Below, piece after piece: positions 18,603 to 26,306 of a DNA stretch of 64,000 nt. The translations under genes and the position numbers were made by a program. Positions within the stretch are counted from its first letter, which is position 1; the number at the start of each line of letters is the position of its first letter. The notes under the pieces were generated by a model that did no database searches, had not been told where the DNA came from, and saw only the letters and a program-made list of their open reading frames with translations. Origin of the DNA: Thioflexithrix psekupsensis. Its GTDB lineage: Bacteria > Pseudomonadota > Gammaproteobacteria > Beggiatoales > Beggiatoaceae. The DNA lies in contig NZ_MSLT01000023.1 of NCBI RefSeq assembly GCF_002149925.1, positions 682,001 through 746,000 on the forward strand, read 5' to 3'.

Positions 18603-18908
18603 ATGACTACAGATAATGAGTTTTATACCGCAGGTTCTCGCTTTGATGATTTTCTTTTAGAGGAAGGCATTCTACATGAAGCAGAGACCTTTGCTATGAA
18701 AAAAGTTATTGCTTTTCAAATAGAGAAAGCAATGAAAGAACGAAACCTGTCAAAAACAGAAATGGCGAAGCGAATGCGCACCAGCAGAGCTGCTGTGGAT
18801 CGCCTTATCGATCCAACGTCAACTTCTGTGACTTTTGCTACTATTGCTAAAGCTGCCACCGCGCTTGGAATGCACTTTACTTTCACATTAACTCCGTCCT
18901 CTCATTAA
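18603..18908 (+). CDS. HigA-like XRE-family antitoxin
   Basis: A 101-residue protein from ATG 18603 (a TTG at 18591 is an in-frame alternative). The second half is a helix-turn-helix of the XRE type (LSKTEMAKRMRTSRAAVDRL, then TFATIAKAATALGMHF). It should bind and neutralise the upstream toxin and repress the operon, probably through the 20-base palindrome at 17941-17960. Unlike many HigA proteins it has a 35-residue N-terminal extension before the HTH, where the toxin contact may lie. A hairpin with a T-rich tail follows at 18989. Confidence 0.88.
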   Translation: MTTDNEFYTAGSRFDDFLLEEGILHEAETFAMKKVIAFQIEKAMKERNLSKTEMAKRMRTSRAAVDRLIDPTSTSVTFATIAKAATALGMHFTFTLTPSSH

Positions 18909-18988
18909 CATGTTTTTCTCACTTTAAAAGTGCTGGCTAAATTTTTTCCCTAAAGTTCAATAACGGATGAAGGAGCTTTCATTTAATC

Positions 18989-19016
18989 AATCTGTTTGCG
19001 GACAGATTTTATTTTT
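18989..19016 (+). terminator. Likely terminator of the toxin-antitoxin operon
   Basis: AATCTGT at 18989-18995 pairs with ACAGATT at 19002-19008 around a 6-base loop, followed by TTATTTTT. It lies 80 bases past the antitoxin stop and just before the ribosome site of the DUF2892 gene, so it could also act as that gene's leader hairpin. Confidence 0.55.
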
Positions 19017-19030
19017 ATTAGGAGTATACA

Positions 19031-19246
19031 ATGACTGTTGAACGTATTGTGTTTATCGTAGCGGGATTTATGGTGTTATTTTCATTGACCATGAGTCAGT
19101 TACACCATCCTTACTGGTTGGGATTAACGGCATTTGTGGGTTTTAATCTGTTTCAAACGGGTTTTACCCAATGGTGTCCATTAGCGGTGATTTTGAAAAA
19201 ATTAGGCGTTCCCACCGAATCTTCTTGCGCGCCCAGCACAAAGTAA
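19031..19246 (+). CDS. DUF2892 (YgaP-like transmembrane) protein
   Basis: A 71-residue protein with two hydrophobic helices and the family ending FTQWCPLAVILKKLGVP. In E. coli YgaP this domain anchors a rhodanese; stand-alone copies are common in proteobacteria, often near sulfur-metabolism genes. The Cys in QWCPL is conserved in the family. AGGAG precedes the ATG, and a strong terminator follows at 19265, so it is probably a single-gene transcript. Function is unknown; a link to sulfur or thiol metabolism is only suggested by relatives. Confidence 0.85.
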   Translation: MTVERIVFIVAGFMVLFSLTMSQLHHPYWLGLTAFVGFNLFQTGFTQWCPLAVILKKLGVPTESSCAPSTK

Positions 19247-19264
19247 CTCAATACAGCCAATAAT

Positions 19265-19297
19265 AAAACCCCCAAGCCTTTGCTTGGGGGTTTTTAT
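19265..19297 (+). terminator. Intrinsic terminator after DUF2892 gene
   Basis: CCCCCAAGC at 19269-19277 pairs with GCTTGGGGG at 19282-19290 around CTTT, flanked by AAAA before and followed by TTTTTATT. It is a textbook Rho-independent terminator. Confidence 0.93.
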
Positions 19298-19415
19298 TTG
19301 CAAATCCCCGCTTTTTTAAAGCATGAATGATGGCAAAATGATCCCATTCAGTATATGCTTTGATTAAGTTGAATGCTTTTATTGATTCTTATTTTAAAGC
19401 CCTGTTTTAATCCCA

Positions 19416-20312
19416 ATGATGCAACGATTAATGACTTTTTTATTTTGGTTTAGTTTACTATTGGCTTTTTTATTTGGTGGTATTAAGGCCATTTTAGATC
19501 GAGGAACAGATTATTTTTTACGCGATATACAACAACAATTGCAAAATCAACAAATTCATTTACAAGTAGAAAAATTAGGCTTTTCCTTACCTTCTTATTT
19601 TACTTTAAAACAAGTACAATTAGAAAATAATTATCATTGGCCATTGTCGATTGAACAGATCAACATTGGTTCTTTGCTTGAAATTTTTAATATAAAAAAA
19701 CTACCACAGAACTTAAATATTAATTTACAAAATAGCCGCTTAAAAATTCCCGAACAACACGTCACTGCACCTTTTATTATAAAGGCATTAGGTTATGACG
19801 CATATTTTATTTCTCCAGCCGAATTAAAACAATTCACTGCCACATCCCATATCCAAGGCGATCTGCATTTACAATTAAAGGCAAAAGAACAACAATTAAC
19901 TCTCACCGCGCAATTTAACAGTCAAGATTGGGGACAATGGCAATTACACATAAAATTAGAGCAAGTGGCTGATTTACCAAATTGGTCTAAAGAGACTTTG
20001 ATGCAGGCGCAATTGGCTTATTTGCAAATGGATTATCAAGATAATGGATGGGTCAATCGCTGGTTAAGTTTTGTGGCGCATCGACAAGGGATATTATTGT
20101 CTGAATTAAAATCCCAATTCATACAACAATTGCAAAATGATTTGACGCGCAGTGCAGCACCTGCTTTTATTTTTAATGCGTTACAAGATTTTATTCAGCA
20201 AACCGATCAATTAACGATAAAATTACAGCCACCCATTCCACTGTCATTACAACAAATTTCTCAAATCGATCCCAATGTTATGGCACAACAATTGGGATTT
20301 TCTATACAGTAA
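19416..20312 (+). CDS. Membrane-anchored protein of unknown function, possibly AsmA/DUF945-like
   Basis: A 298-residue protein with one N-terminal membrane helix (LMTFLFWFSLLLAFLFGGIK) and the rest predicted outside the cytoplasm. The body is Gln-rich and beta-rich, with segments such as QIHLQVEKLGFSLPSYFTLK and NLNINLQNSRLKIPEQ that resemble the repetitive strands of AsmA-like or DUF945-like envelope proteins. I do not recognise a specific family. No ribosome site is obvious before the ATG pair at 19416/19419. It lies 50 bases before a membrane-bound hybrid kinase and may be cotranscribed with it. Confidence 0.6.
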   Translation: MMQRLMTFLFWFSLLLAFLFGGIKAILDRGTDYFLRDIQQQLQNQQIHLQVEKLGFSLPSYFTLKQVQLENNYHWPLSIEQINIGSLLEIFNIKKLPQNLNINLQNSRLKIPEQHVTAPFIIKALGYDAYFISPAELKQFTATSHIQGDLHLQLKAKEQQLTLTAQFNSQDWGQWQLHIKLEQVADLPNWSKETLMQAQLAYLQMDYQDNGWVNRWLSFVAHRQGILLSELKSQFIQQLQNDLTRSAAPAFIFNALQDFIQQTDQLTIKLQPPIPLSLQQISQIDPNVMAQQLGFSIQ

Positions 20313-20362
20313 TTTATCTGTAATAATAACGAAGATAAAAACCGCCAAATGAGGATAAATCT

Positions 20363-23300
20363 ATGAATTGGTCTATTAAAAATCATTTAATTGCCATGGG
20401 CATACTTATTATTTTAGTATTAACAAGCCTATTCATTACCTCATTATTAACCAGTCGTGAAGTCAATCGTGCAGCGGCCGCACAAGATCATGTTTTTCAT
20501 CTGAATCAACAGCGTGATGAACAATTGCGTTTAACCGAAATTTTACAGGTCAGTCACGCCCAATATGTGCGTTTAATACAAGAAATTTTAACCAGTGAAA
20601 ATGCCGATATTATGAATAGCCAATATTGGCGAGAAATGGAATTTGAATTAAAAAATCAACAAAACACATTAAAGCAACTCAATGCACTTATTTTTGAGCC
20701 TCAAAGCAAAAATCTATTTCAGACGCTTCATACTCTGCAAACCCAATTGACCGTGTTAAGTCAACAAGAATTGGCGCACTTGGCACATACCCGTCCTCAT
20801 TATCAAACAGAAACTGCTCGTTTATTTGAATTATTGGATCGAAAAATAATAGGGGAAGTGAATTATATTGGCACTGTACTGTCCCAATTAGAAGCTGAAT
20901 TATTAAAGCGAAAACGCCTTTCTATACAACATGAAACCGATCCCAAAAATAAATTACATGCCAGCGAGGAATTATTGCAAGATTTTCGTCGTTTATATGT
21001 GCAATTTACCTTCATTAATACCACAGTTCTATTAGCTGCTTCGCAAAATCAAATTCATCAGGAACAATTAGAACAATTATTATTGGATATGCGCGATTTA
21101 CAAATGTGGTTAATATTATTGCCCACTTTACAATTAATGGACAGTGAATTAAATAAATTTCGCCTGTTATTAAAGCACACAGAAACATTATCACAATTGA
21201 TGGAAGAACAATTACCCGATTTGAAAATAAAAGCTGATCACACCAGAAAAGAATTAATTGAACAAACCCAAAATTTAGGGCAAAAATTTCATCAATTAAA
21301 TAACCAATTTACGGTAAAATTGGGAAATTTTTCTCAGTTTATTCATTCCGCCGCCACAGAGTCAGAACAGGCCTTAAATCTTTCTCGTAACGCATTAAAA
21401 GAAAGTATGCAAGAGTCTTTATTTTTTAATCTATTAATTTCCTTATTGGGTGCGCTTTTAACAGTTACTTTTTTTGTTTTACTTAGCCGATCATTAATAC
21501 AACGTTTATCAATAACTTTAGACTGCGTCAATGCCGTAGAAGCAGGTAATTTTCAAGTTCAATTACGCAATATAAAACAAGATGAAATTGGTTTATTACA
21601 ACAAGGCATTAACTTGATGGCCAGCAGCTTAAAACGACGCGAAGAACAATTGCGAGAAAGTGAAGCCCGTTTGCAAATCATTTTAGATAATGCACCTTTA
21701 ATTATTTTCTTAAAAGAATTACAAGGCAGATATTGTTTTATTAACAAGACGTATGAAACTGTTTTTAACCTCAATCGCAAAATCGATTTAGGAAAAACTG
21801 ATTTTGAATTATTTCCTCATGAAGACGCAATTGTTCGTCGTCAATACGATTTAAAAGCGATTCGAGAACAAAAAGCCATTGAATTTGAAGAAACCATTGA
21901 AATTAAGGCGCAAAAAAACTATTATTTGTCCTTACGCTTTCCGCTTTATGACACATTGGGATTACCTTATGCCATTTGCGGCATTTCAACGGATATTACC
22001 ACCCGTAAACAAAGCGAATTCGCCTTGCAAGAAGCCAAAGAAGCCGCCGAATTAGCCAACCGCGCTAAAAGCACTTTTTTAGCCAATATGAGCCATGAAT
22101 TAAGAACACCTTTAAATGGCATTTTAGGTTACGCACAAATTCTCATGCGAGATCGCAATTTATCACCCGCACAGCGCGAAGGAATTGGGGTGATTATGCG
22201 CAGTGGCGATTATTTATTAAATTTGATTAATGATATTTTAGATTTATCAAAAATTGAAGCAGAACGAATTGAGCTTTATATTAAGCCTTTTCATCTTCAT
22301 GCTTTTATGAATAGTATTTGTGAACTTTTTACCATTCGGGCGGAACAAAAAGGTATTAAATTTCAATTTATCCCTTTATCTCCTCTGCCCAGTGGTGTTA
22401 TGGGGGATGAAAAACGGTTACGACAAATTCTTATTAATTTGCTCAGTAATGCGGTTAAATTTACTCAAGTGGGTTATGTTTATTTTAGCGTGGATTATCG
22501 AGATTCTTTATTTCACTTTGAAATTAAAGATACAGGAATTGGCATTGCCGAAACAGAATTAGAGACTATCTTTCAACCATTCCAACAAGTTGGCGATCAA
22601 CAATACCGCAGTGAAGGTACAGGATTAGGTTTGGCTATTACCAAACGTTTAATTGAATTAATGGATGGTCAATTACGTGTAAACAGCGAGCTGCATAAAG
22701 GCACTTTATTCTCTGCCACATTAAGTTTACCTGTCATTGGGTTATTAGAAGAACCTTTAGTGCAAAATGCGCAACAAGATATTATTGGTTATCAAGGGGA
22801 AAGAAAGAGAGTATTAATTGTTGATGATCAACGCGAAAATCGCATGATTTTACAAGATTTATTAACGCCTTTAGGCTTTGAAGTGTATCAAGCCAGCGAC
22901 GGTCAACAAGGGGTTGATGTGGCATTAGAAAAATGCCCTGATTTAATTTTAACCGATTTGGTGATGCCTAAAAAACATGGTTTAACATTAGTGCGTGATT
23001 TGCGCGCCACAAAAGAATTGGCAAACACACCGATTATTGCCATTTCTGCTAATGTATTTGAACATCACCAAGCCCAAAGTTTGCAAGCAGGTTGCAATGC
23101 GTTTTTAGCCAAACCTATTCAATTAGAAACGTTGTTTAATTTGCTACAAGATTTACTGCAATTAGAATGGATTTATGATAAAACTTTAACTGATATAGAG
23201 CGTGATAATGTTAAAGACTTTACAGGTCCTACCCTCAAACAAGCACAATCTTTATTCGAGCTGTGTATGTGTGGTGATATTGGCGGATTATTAGAGGTTT

Positions 23301-23425
23301 CAGAACAGTTTTTAGCTGAAAATCCTGCATTATTTCTTTTTAATAAAAGATTGAGCCAATTGGCGCATCAATTCGCTGAAGATGAAATAATTGCATTGTT
23401 AGAAAAATATTTAGATCACCATTAA
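20363..23425 (+). CDS. Membrane hybrid sensor histidine kinase (HAMP-PAS-HisKA-HATPase-REC)
   Basis: A 1020-residue protein. Membrane helices at about 9-30 and 352-376 frame a long, helical Gln-rich periplasmic sensor. Then come HAMP (about 377-430), PAS (about 440-555; IILDNAPLIIFLKELQGRY), HisKA (NMSHELRTPLNGILGY, His near 578), HATPase_c (NLLSNAVKF, KDTGIGI, GTGLGLAI) and a receiver (VLIVDDQREN near 820; LTDLVMPK; AKPI). A helical tail of about 85 residues (LEWIYDKTL to LLEKYLDHH) resembles the tail of the kinase at the window start. It should sense a periplasmic or membrane signal. A GAGGAT site precedes the ATG. The lipoprotein gene 34 bases downstream is probably in the same operon. Confidence 0.95.
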   Translation: MNWSIKNHLIAMGILIILVLTSLFITSLLTSREVNRAAAAQDHVFHLNQQRDEQLRLTEILQVSHAQYVRLIQEILTSENADIMNSQYWREMEFELKNQQNTLKQLNALIFEPQSKNLFQTLHTLQTQLTVLSQQELAHLAHTRPHYQTETARLFELLDRKIIGEVNYIGTVLSQLEAELLKRKRLSIQHETDPKNKLHASEELLQDFRRLYVQFTFINTTVLLAASQNQIHQEQLEQLLLDMRDLQMWLILLPTLQLMDSELNKFRLLLKHTETLSQLMEEQLPDLKIKADHTRKELIEQTQNLGQKFHQLNNQFTVKLGNFSQFIHSAATESEQALNLSRNALKESMQESLFFNLLISLLGALLTVTFFVLLSRSLIQRLSITLDCVNAVEAGNFQVQLRNIKQDEIGLLQQGINLMASSLKRREEQLRESEARLQIILDNAPLIIFLKELQGRYCFINKTYETVFNLNRKIDLGKTDFELFPHEDAIVRRQYDLKAIREQKAIEFEETIEIKAQKNYYLSLRFPLYDTLGLPYAICGISTDITTRKQSEFALQEAKEAAELANRAKSTFLANMSHELRTPLNGILGYAQILMRDRNLSPAQREGIGVIMRSGDYLLNLINDILDLSKIEAERIELYIKPFHLHAFMNSICELFTIRAEQKGIKFQFIPLSPLPSGVMGDEKRLRQILINLLSNAVKFTQVGYVYFSVDYRDSLFHFEIKDTGIGIAETELETIFQPFQQVGDQQYRSEGTGLGLAITKRLIELMDGQLRVNSELHKGTLFSATLSLPVIGLLEEPLVQNAQQDIIGYQGERKRVLIVDDQRENRMILQDLLTPLGFEVYQASDGQQGVDVALEKCPDLILTDLVMPKKHGLTLVRDLRATKELANTPIIAISANVFEHHQAQSLQAGCNAFLAKPIQLETLFNLLQDLLQLEWIYDKTLTDIERDNVKDFTGPTLKQAQSLFELCMCGDIGGLLEVSEQFLAENPALFLFNKRLSQLAHQFAEDEIIALLEKYLDHH

Positions 23426-23459
23426 ACGCAGTTGTGATATTAAAACGGGAATATTATTT

Positions 23460-24314
23460 ATGGTAAAAATACTTTTTATTGCAGTCGTAATGACCTTGTT
23501 ATCTGCTTGCACCGCACCGACTAAAAGTCTGCGTCCTATTGCAGAGCAAAATCAAGAAAATTTGGTGGCATTATCCACAAATGTGCGCACCGTATTGGCT
23601 TTATATGAACCTTTATTGCAAGCCACCACAGAATCTATTTTATATCAGCATATTGGTAAAATAGAACAGGAAATGATTGCTGTAGTGGGACCTGCTATTT
23701 TACCAGTATCTGAAGAGGCAACGTGGGAGGTTTTATTCGATCAAGCCGCAATGAGTCCATTGGCGCATCGAGATAAATATTTAGAACGCTATCGTTTGGC
23801 AAAATCTGCTTATGAACGTGGTTTAGAAGCCGATGATTTGGAGCGTTTAAAACGCCAAGAAGGCTGGATTTATAGCGCGGCTACTCGTCCCGATTTTACG
23901 CCTGTTACTGCGCATAACTTATTGAAACAACTGCAAGAATTGCGACAACAAGCTGGACAAGACAGCGCACTGTTCTTTAAACAAGCCTATCATCTCTTGG
24001 CTTTATACGATCCTAAAATTGCGGTCTATCAAGAAATTAGTGATTCTGCGCATCAATTATTAGATGGTTTAAAACAAGAATTGCAAGATCAATTAAATAC
24101 AGCTCATTTGCACGCTCAATCAATTGGTCATTTTGCCAATAGTGAAGCGGATATTCAGCAAGTTATTAAAGCCACCGCGGGTGGTATGGACAGCACCCAA
24201 TTAATGCAGGTATTGGATGCGTTAAGTCAGAAATATCTTAATCAACCCACAATGCGCGATGCGGCTGTGGAATTTTTAACGGATAATTTGAAAAAATATC
24301 TCAAGAAACCTTAA
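23460..24314 (+). CDS. Lipoprotein of unknown function
   Basis: A 284-residue protein with a lipoprotein signal (FIAVVMTLLSACTAP; lipobox LSAC, Cys17). The residue after Cys is Thr rather than Asp, so outer-membrane sorting is expected if the Lol rule holds. The mature protein is almost wholly helical, with heptad-like stretches (NLLKQLQELRQQAGQ, LLDGLKQELQDQLNTAH). I do not recognise a family. GGGAA precedes the ATG. It sits between a membrane sensor kinase and a small helical orphan with 17-34 base gaps, suggesting a shared transcript and perhaps a role as accessory to the sensor. Confidence 0.75.
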   Translation: MVKILFIAVVMTLLSACTAPTKSLRPIAEQNQENLVALSTNVRTVLALYEPLLQATTESILYQHIGKIEQEMIAVVGPAILPVSEEATWEVLFDQAAMSPLAHRDKYLERYRLAKSAYERGLEADDLERLKRQEGWIYSAATRPDFTPVTAHNLLKQLQELRQQAGQDSALFFKQAYHLLALYDPKIAVYQEISDSAHQLLDGLKQELQDQLNTAHLHAQSIGHFANSEADIQQVIKATAGGMDSTQLMQVLDALSQKYLNQPTMRDAAVEFLTDNLKKYLKKP

Positions 24315-24331
24315 ATCAAGAGAATCTTCCC

Positions 24332-24700
24332 ATGGCTATTACCGATACACAAATTAGACGTTTTGAAGAAGCAATGAAAAAACATGGGCCTGAGTGGGAC
24401 CCTGACTGGGCAATTACGCGGCAATTGCTGCAATTGGTCGCCACCGAAGCCAAAGAATTGCTGAGTTTACAAGCCCAATTGGATGCAATGACCTACGCCC
24501 ACACGGCCAGCACTGCGAATTTGGTAGGCACGATACAGCGCAGTTTGGGGGCTGGCGTGACCCGCAGCCGTTATTCTGCCGCTGACACGCAAACCGCCAT
24601 TGCCAACCTTGAAGCCGCGGTTAAAGCCGCCGCCAGCGGCCAGCAGGTTGCCAGTTATGCGGGTAATGTGTTGAAATTTGCCGCTAAATTAATTCTTTAA
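24332..24700 (+). CDS. Small helical protein of unknown function
   Basis: A 122-residue soluble protein with no signal peptide. The N-terminal half is charged (RRFEEAMKKHGPEWDPDWAI) and the second half is Ala-rich helix (IANLEAAVKAAASGQQVASY). No family is recognised. Its second half is richer in G+C than its neighbours, which may reflect Ala codons or a different origin. AGAGAA precedes the ATG. It follows the lipoprotein by 17 bases, so the two are probably translated from one message. Confidence 0.6.
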   Translation: MAITDTQIRRFEEAMKKHGPEWDPDWAITRQLLQLVATEAKELLSLQAQLDAMTYAHTASTANLVGTIQRSLGAGVTRSRYSAADTQTAIANLEAAVKAAASGQQVASYAGNVLKFAAKLIL

Positions 24701-24744
24701 ATCGGTAGAGGTATGAATAGTACAGCAGTTGCACAAAAGCCATC

Positions 24745-25503
24745 ATGTCTATTCATTCACTTCCTCTCCGCGGCGATTCTTTGGTTCATGCCCTAGACCC
24801 TAGGATTCGTTTTATTCTGACTTTAGCGTTTGCATTATGGTTAGTTTTGCAGCAACAAGGGTTAGCGTTATTAACGGGTTTATTATTGGGAATGGGCTTT
24901 GTTGCTTTAGCACAATTACCTTATTATTGGATATTAATTCGGTTATTGCCCATTAATTTATTCATGGTGTTATTATTCCTTATTTTACCTGTTACTTTAT
25001 CAGGAAATACGGTTATAACATTAGGGCATTTAACCTTATCTGATACTGGATTTATTTACGCCAGCCATATTTTTCTCCGTGCCAATGCCATGATGTTGAC
25101 CATGGTGGCATTAATTGGCACGTTGGATTTAATTACTTTAGGCCATGCTTTAGCCCATTTAAAAGTACCCACTAAACTGATTCATTTGCTGTTATTTACC
25201 GTGCGCTATTTATCGGTGCTATATGCCACGTGGCAACAATTGGCTTTAGCCATGAAAGTGCGCGGCTTTATTCCCCGCGCCAATTGGCACACGTATCGCA
25301 GTATGGGCTATTTATTAGGCATGTTATTGGTGCGCAGCTTTTTGCGGGCGCAACGAGTAGAATGGGCGATGAAATGTCGCGGCTATCACGGACAATTTTA
25401 TTTATTAAGCCATTTTTATTTAAAATTATCGGATGCCGTTTTTTTGCTTATTTTTTCTGTGATTTTGCTGACATTGTCTGTTTATTTTGCATGGCTACAA
25501 TAG
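24745..25503 (+). CDS. Energy-coupling factor transmembrane protein (EcfT/CbiQ family)
   Basis: A 252-residue polytopic membrane protein. It starts with the CbiQ-like segment LVHALDPRIRFILTLAFALW and carries the two Ala-Arg-Gly coupling motifs of EcfT, AMKVRGF and AMKCRGYHG, by which the T component contacts the ATPases. It should be the scaffold of an ECF transporter for a vitamin or for Co/Ni. Neither the ATPase (CbiO/EcfA) nor a substrate-binding S component is nearby, so the substrate cannot be told. The ATG lacks an obvious ribosome site. A terminator follows directly. Confidence 0.85.
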   Translation: MSIHSLPLRGDSLVHALDPRIRFILTLAFALWLVLQQQGLALLTGLLLGMGFVALAQLPYYWILIRLLPINLFMVLLFLILPVTLSGNTVITLGHLTLSDTGFIYASHIFLRANAMMLTMVALIGTLDLITLGHALAHLKVPTKLIHLLLFTVRYLSVLYATWQQLALAMKVRGFIPRANWHTYRSMGYLLGMLLVRSFLRAQRVEWAMKCRGYHGQFYLLSHFYLKLSDAVFLLIFSVILLTLSVYFAWLQ

Positions 25504-25523
25504 AAATCCATTAGGATTTTTTT
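25504..25523 (+). terminator. Terminator after cbiQ-like gene
   Basis: AAATCC at 25504-25509 and GGATTT at 25514-25519 form a 6-base stem around ATTA, continuing into TTTT. It overlaps the end of the cbiQ-like gene and separates it from convergent engB. Confidence 0.65.
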
Positions 25524-25543
25524 AGACAAATATCACCTATTTT

Positions 25544-26197
25544 TCAATGTTCACCATCTGTTGAAGGTTTCTCTTCTGTTAATGGCATTTCAATGATGGG
25601 ATGCGCAGCAAACCATTCATCTAATTGCGCTCGCGCTTCATCAATTCCCATTCGTTTTAATGCCGAAAATAATTGTACGGATAAATGCGGCGATAAGGTA
25701 TTTAAATAAGCCCGCACTTTATGCAAAGTGGCACTGGCTTGATTATGACTTAATTTATCCGATTTAGTCAGTAGAATATGCACAGGCATTGCACATTGTT
25801 GACTCCATATTAACATCTGGCGATCAAATTCCATTAAAGGATGGCGAATGTCCATCATTAACATTAAGCCTTTTAAACTTTGGCGATTATTTAAATAGCG
25901 TTGTAACGTATTTTGCCAATGTTTCTTAATGTCTAAAGGCACTTTAGCATAACCATAACCGGGCAAATCAACCAAATATTGCCGCTCGGCAATTTTAAAA
26001 AACACAATTTGTTGCGTGCGGCCGGGCGTTTTGCTGGTGCGCGCCAAACGACTTTGATCCACAATCGCATTAATCGCACTGGATTTGCCCGCATTAGAAC
26101 GCCCAGCAAATGCCACTTCAACGCCTATATCATCAGGCAATTGTTTTAAGGTATGCGCGCTGCATATAAATTCAGCTTTTCGATAACGGTGATTCAT
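25544..26197 (-). CDS. engB: Ribosome biogenesis GTP-binding protein EngB (YihA/YsxC)
   Basis: A 217-residue GTPase with G1 [15 protein letters not shown]3 [12 protein letters not shown]4 TKSDKL and the Ser-Ala of G5 in FSALKRMG. The N-terminus [14 protein letters not shown] and the [15 protein letters not shown] switch I region are family-typical. EngB helps assemble the large ribosomal subunit and is essential in many bacteria. The C-terminus has a short acidic extension ([15 protein letters not shown]). It is convergent with the cbiQ-like gene. The clpA terminator lies upstream, so engB has its own promoter in the 26198-26240 region. Confidence 0.95.
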   Translation of the reverse strand: MNHRYRKAEFICSAHTLKQLPDDIGVEVAFAGRSNAGKSSAINAIVDQSRLARTSKTPGRTQQIVFFKIAERQYLVDLPGYGYAKVPLDIKKHWQNTLQRYLNNRQSLKGLMLMMDIRHPLMEFDRQMLIWSQQCAMPVHILLTKSDKLSHNQASATLHKVRAYLNTLSPHLSVQLFSALKRMGIDEARAQLDEWFAAHPIIEMPLTEEKPSTDGEH

Positions 26198-26232
26198 TAG
26201 AACTTAATTAGAACCCAATAAAAAAATGCAAT

Positions 26233-26279
26233 AAAAAAAATTCCCCACTGTTTTATTAGAAAATAAAAAACAGCAGGGG
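26233..26279 (-). terminator. Intrinsic terminator after clpA
   Basis: On the minus strand CCCC-TG-CTGTTTT pairs with AAAACAG-T-GGGG (arms at about 26269-26279 and 26243-26253), followed by AATTTTTTTTATT. It is a strong Rho-independent terminator 30 bases past the clpA stop. Confidence 0.9.
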
Positions 26280-26306
26280 ATAAAATAACTTAACGTCATT
26301 TAAAAA

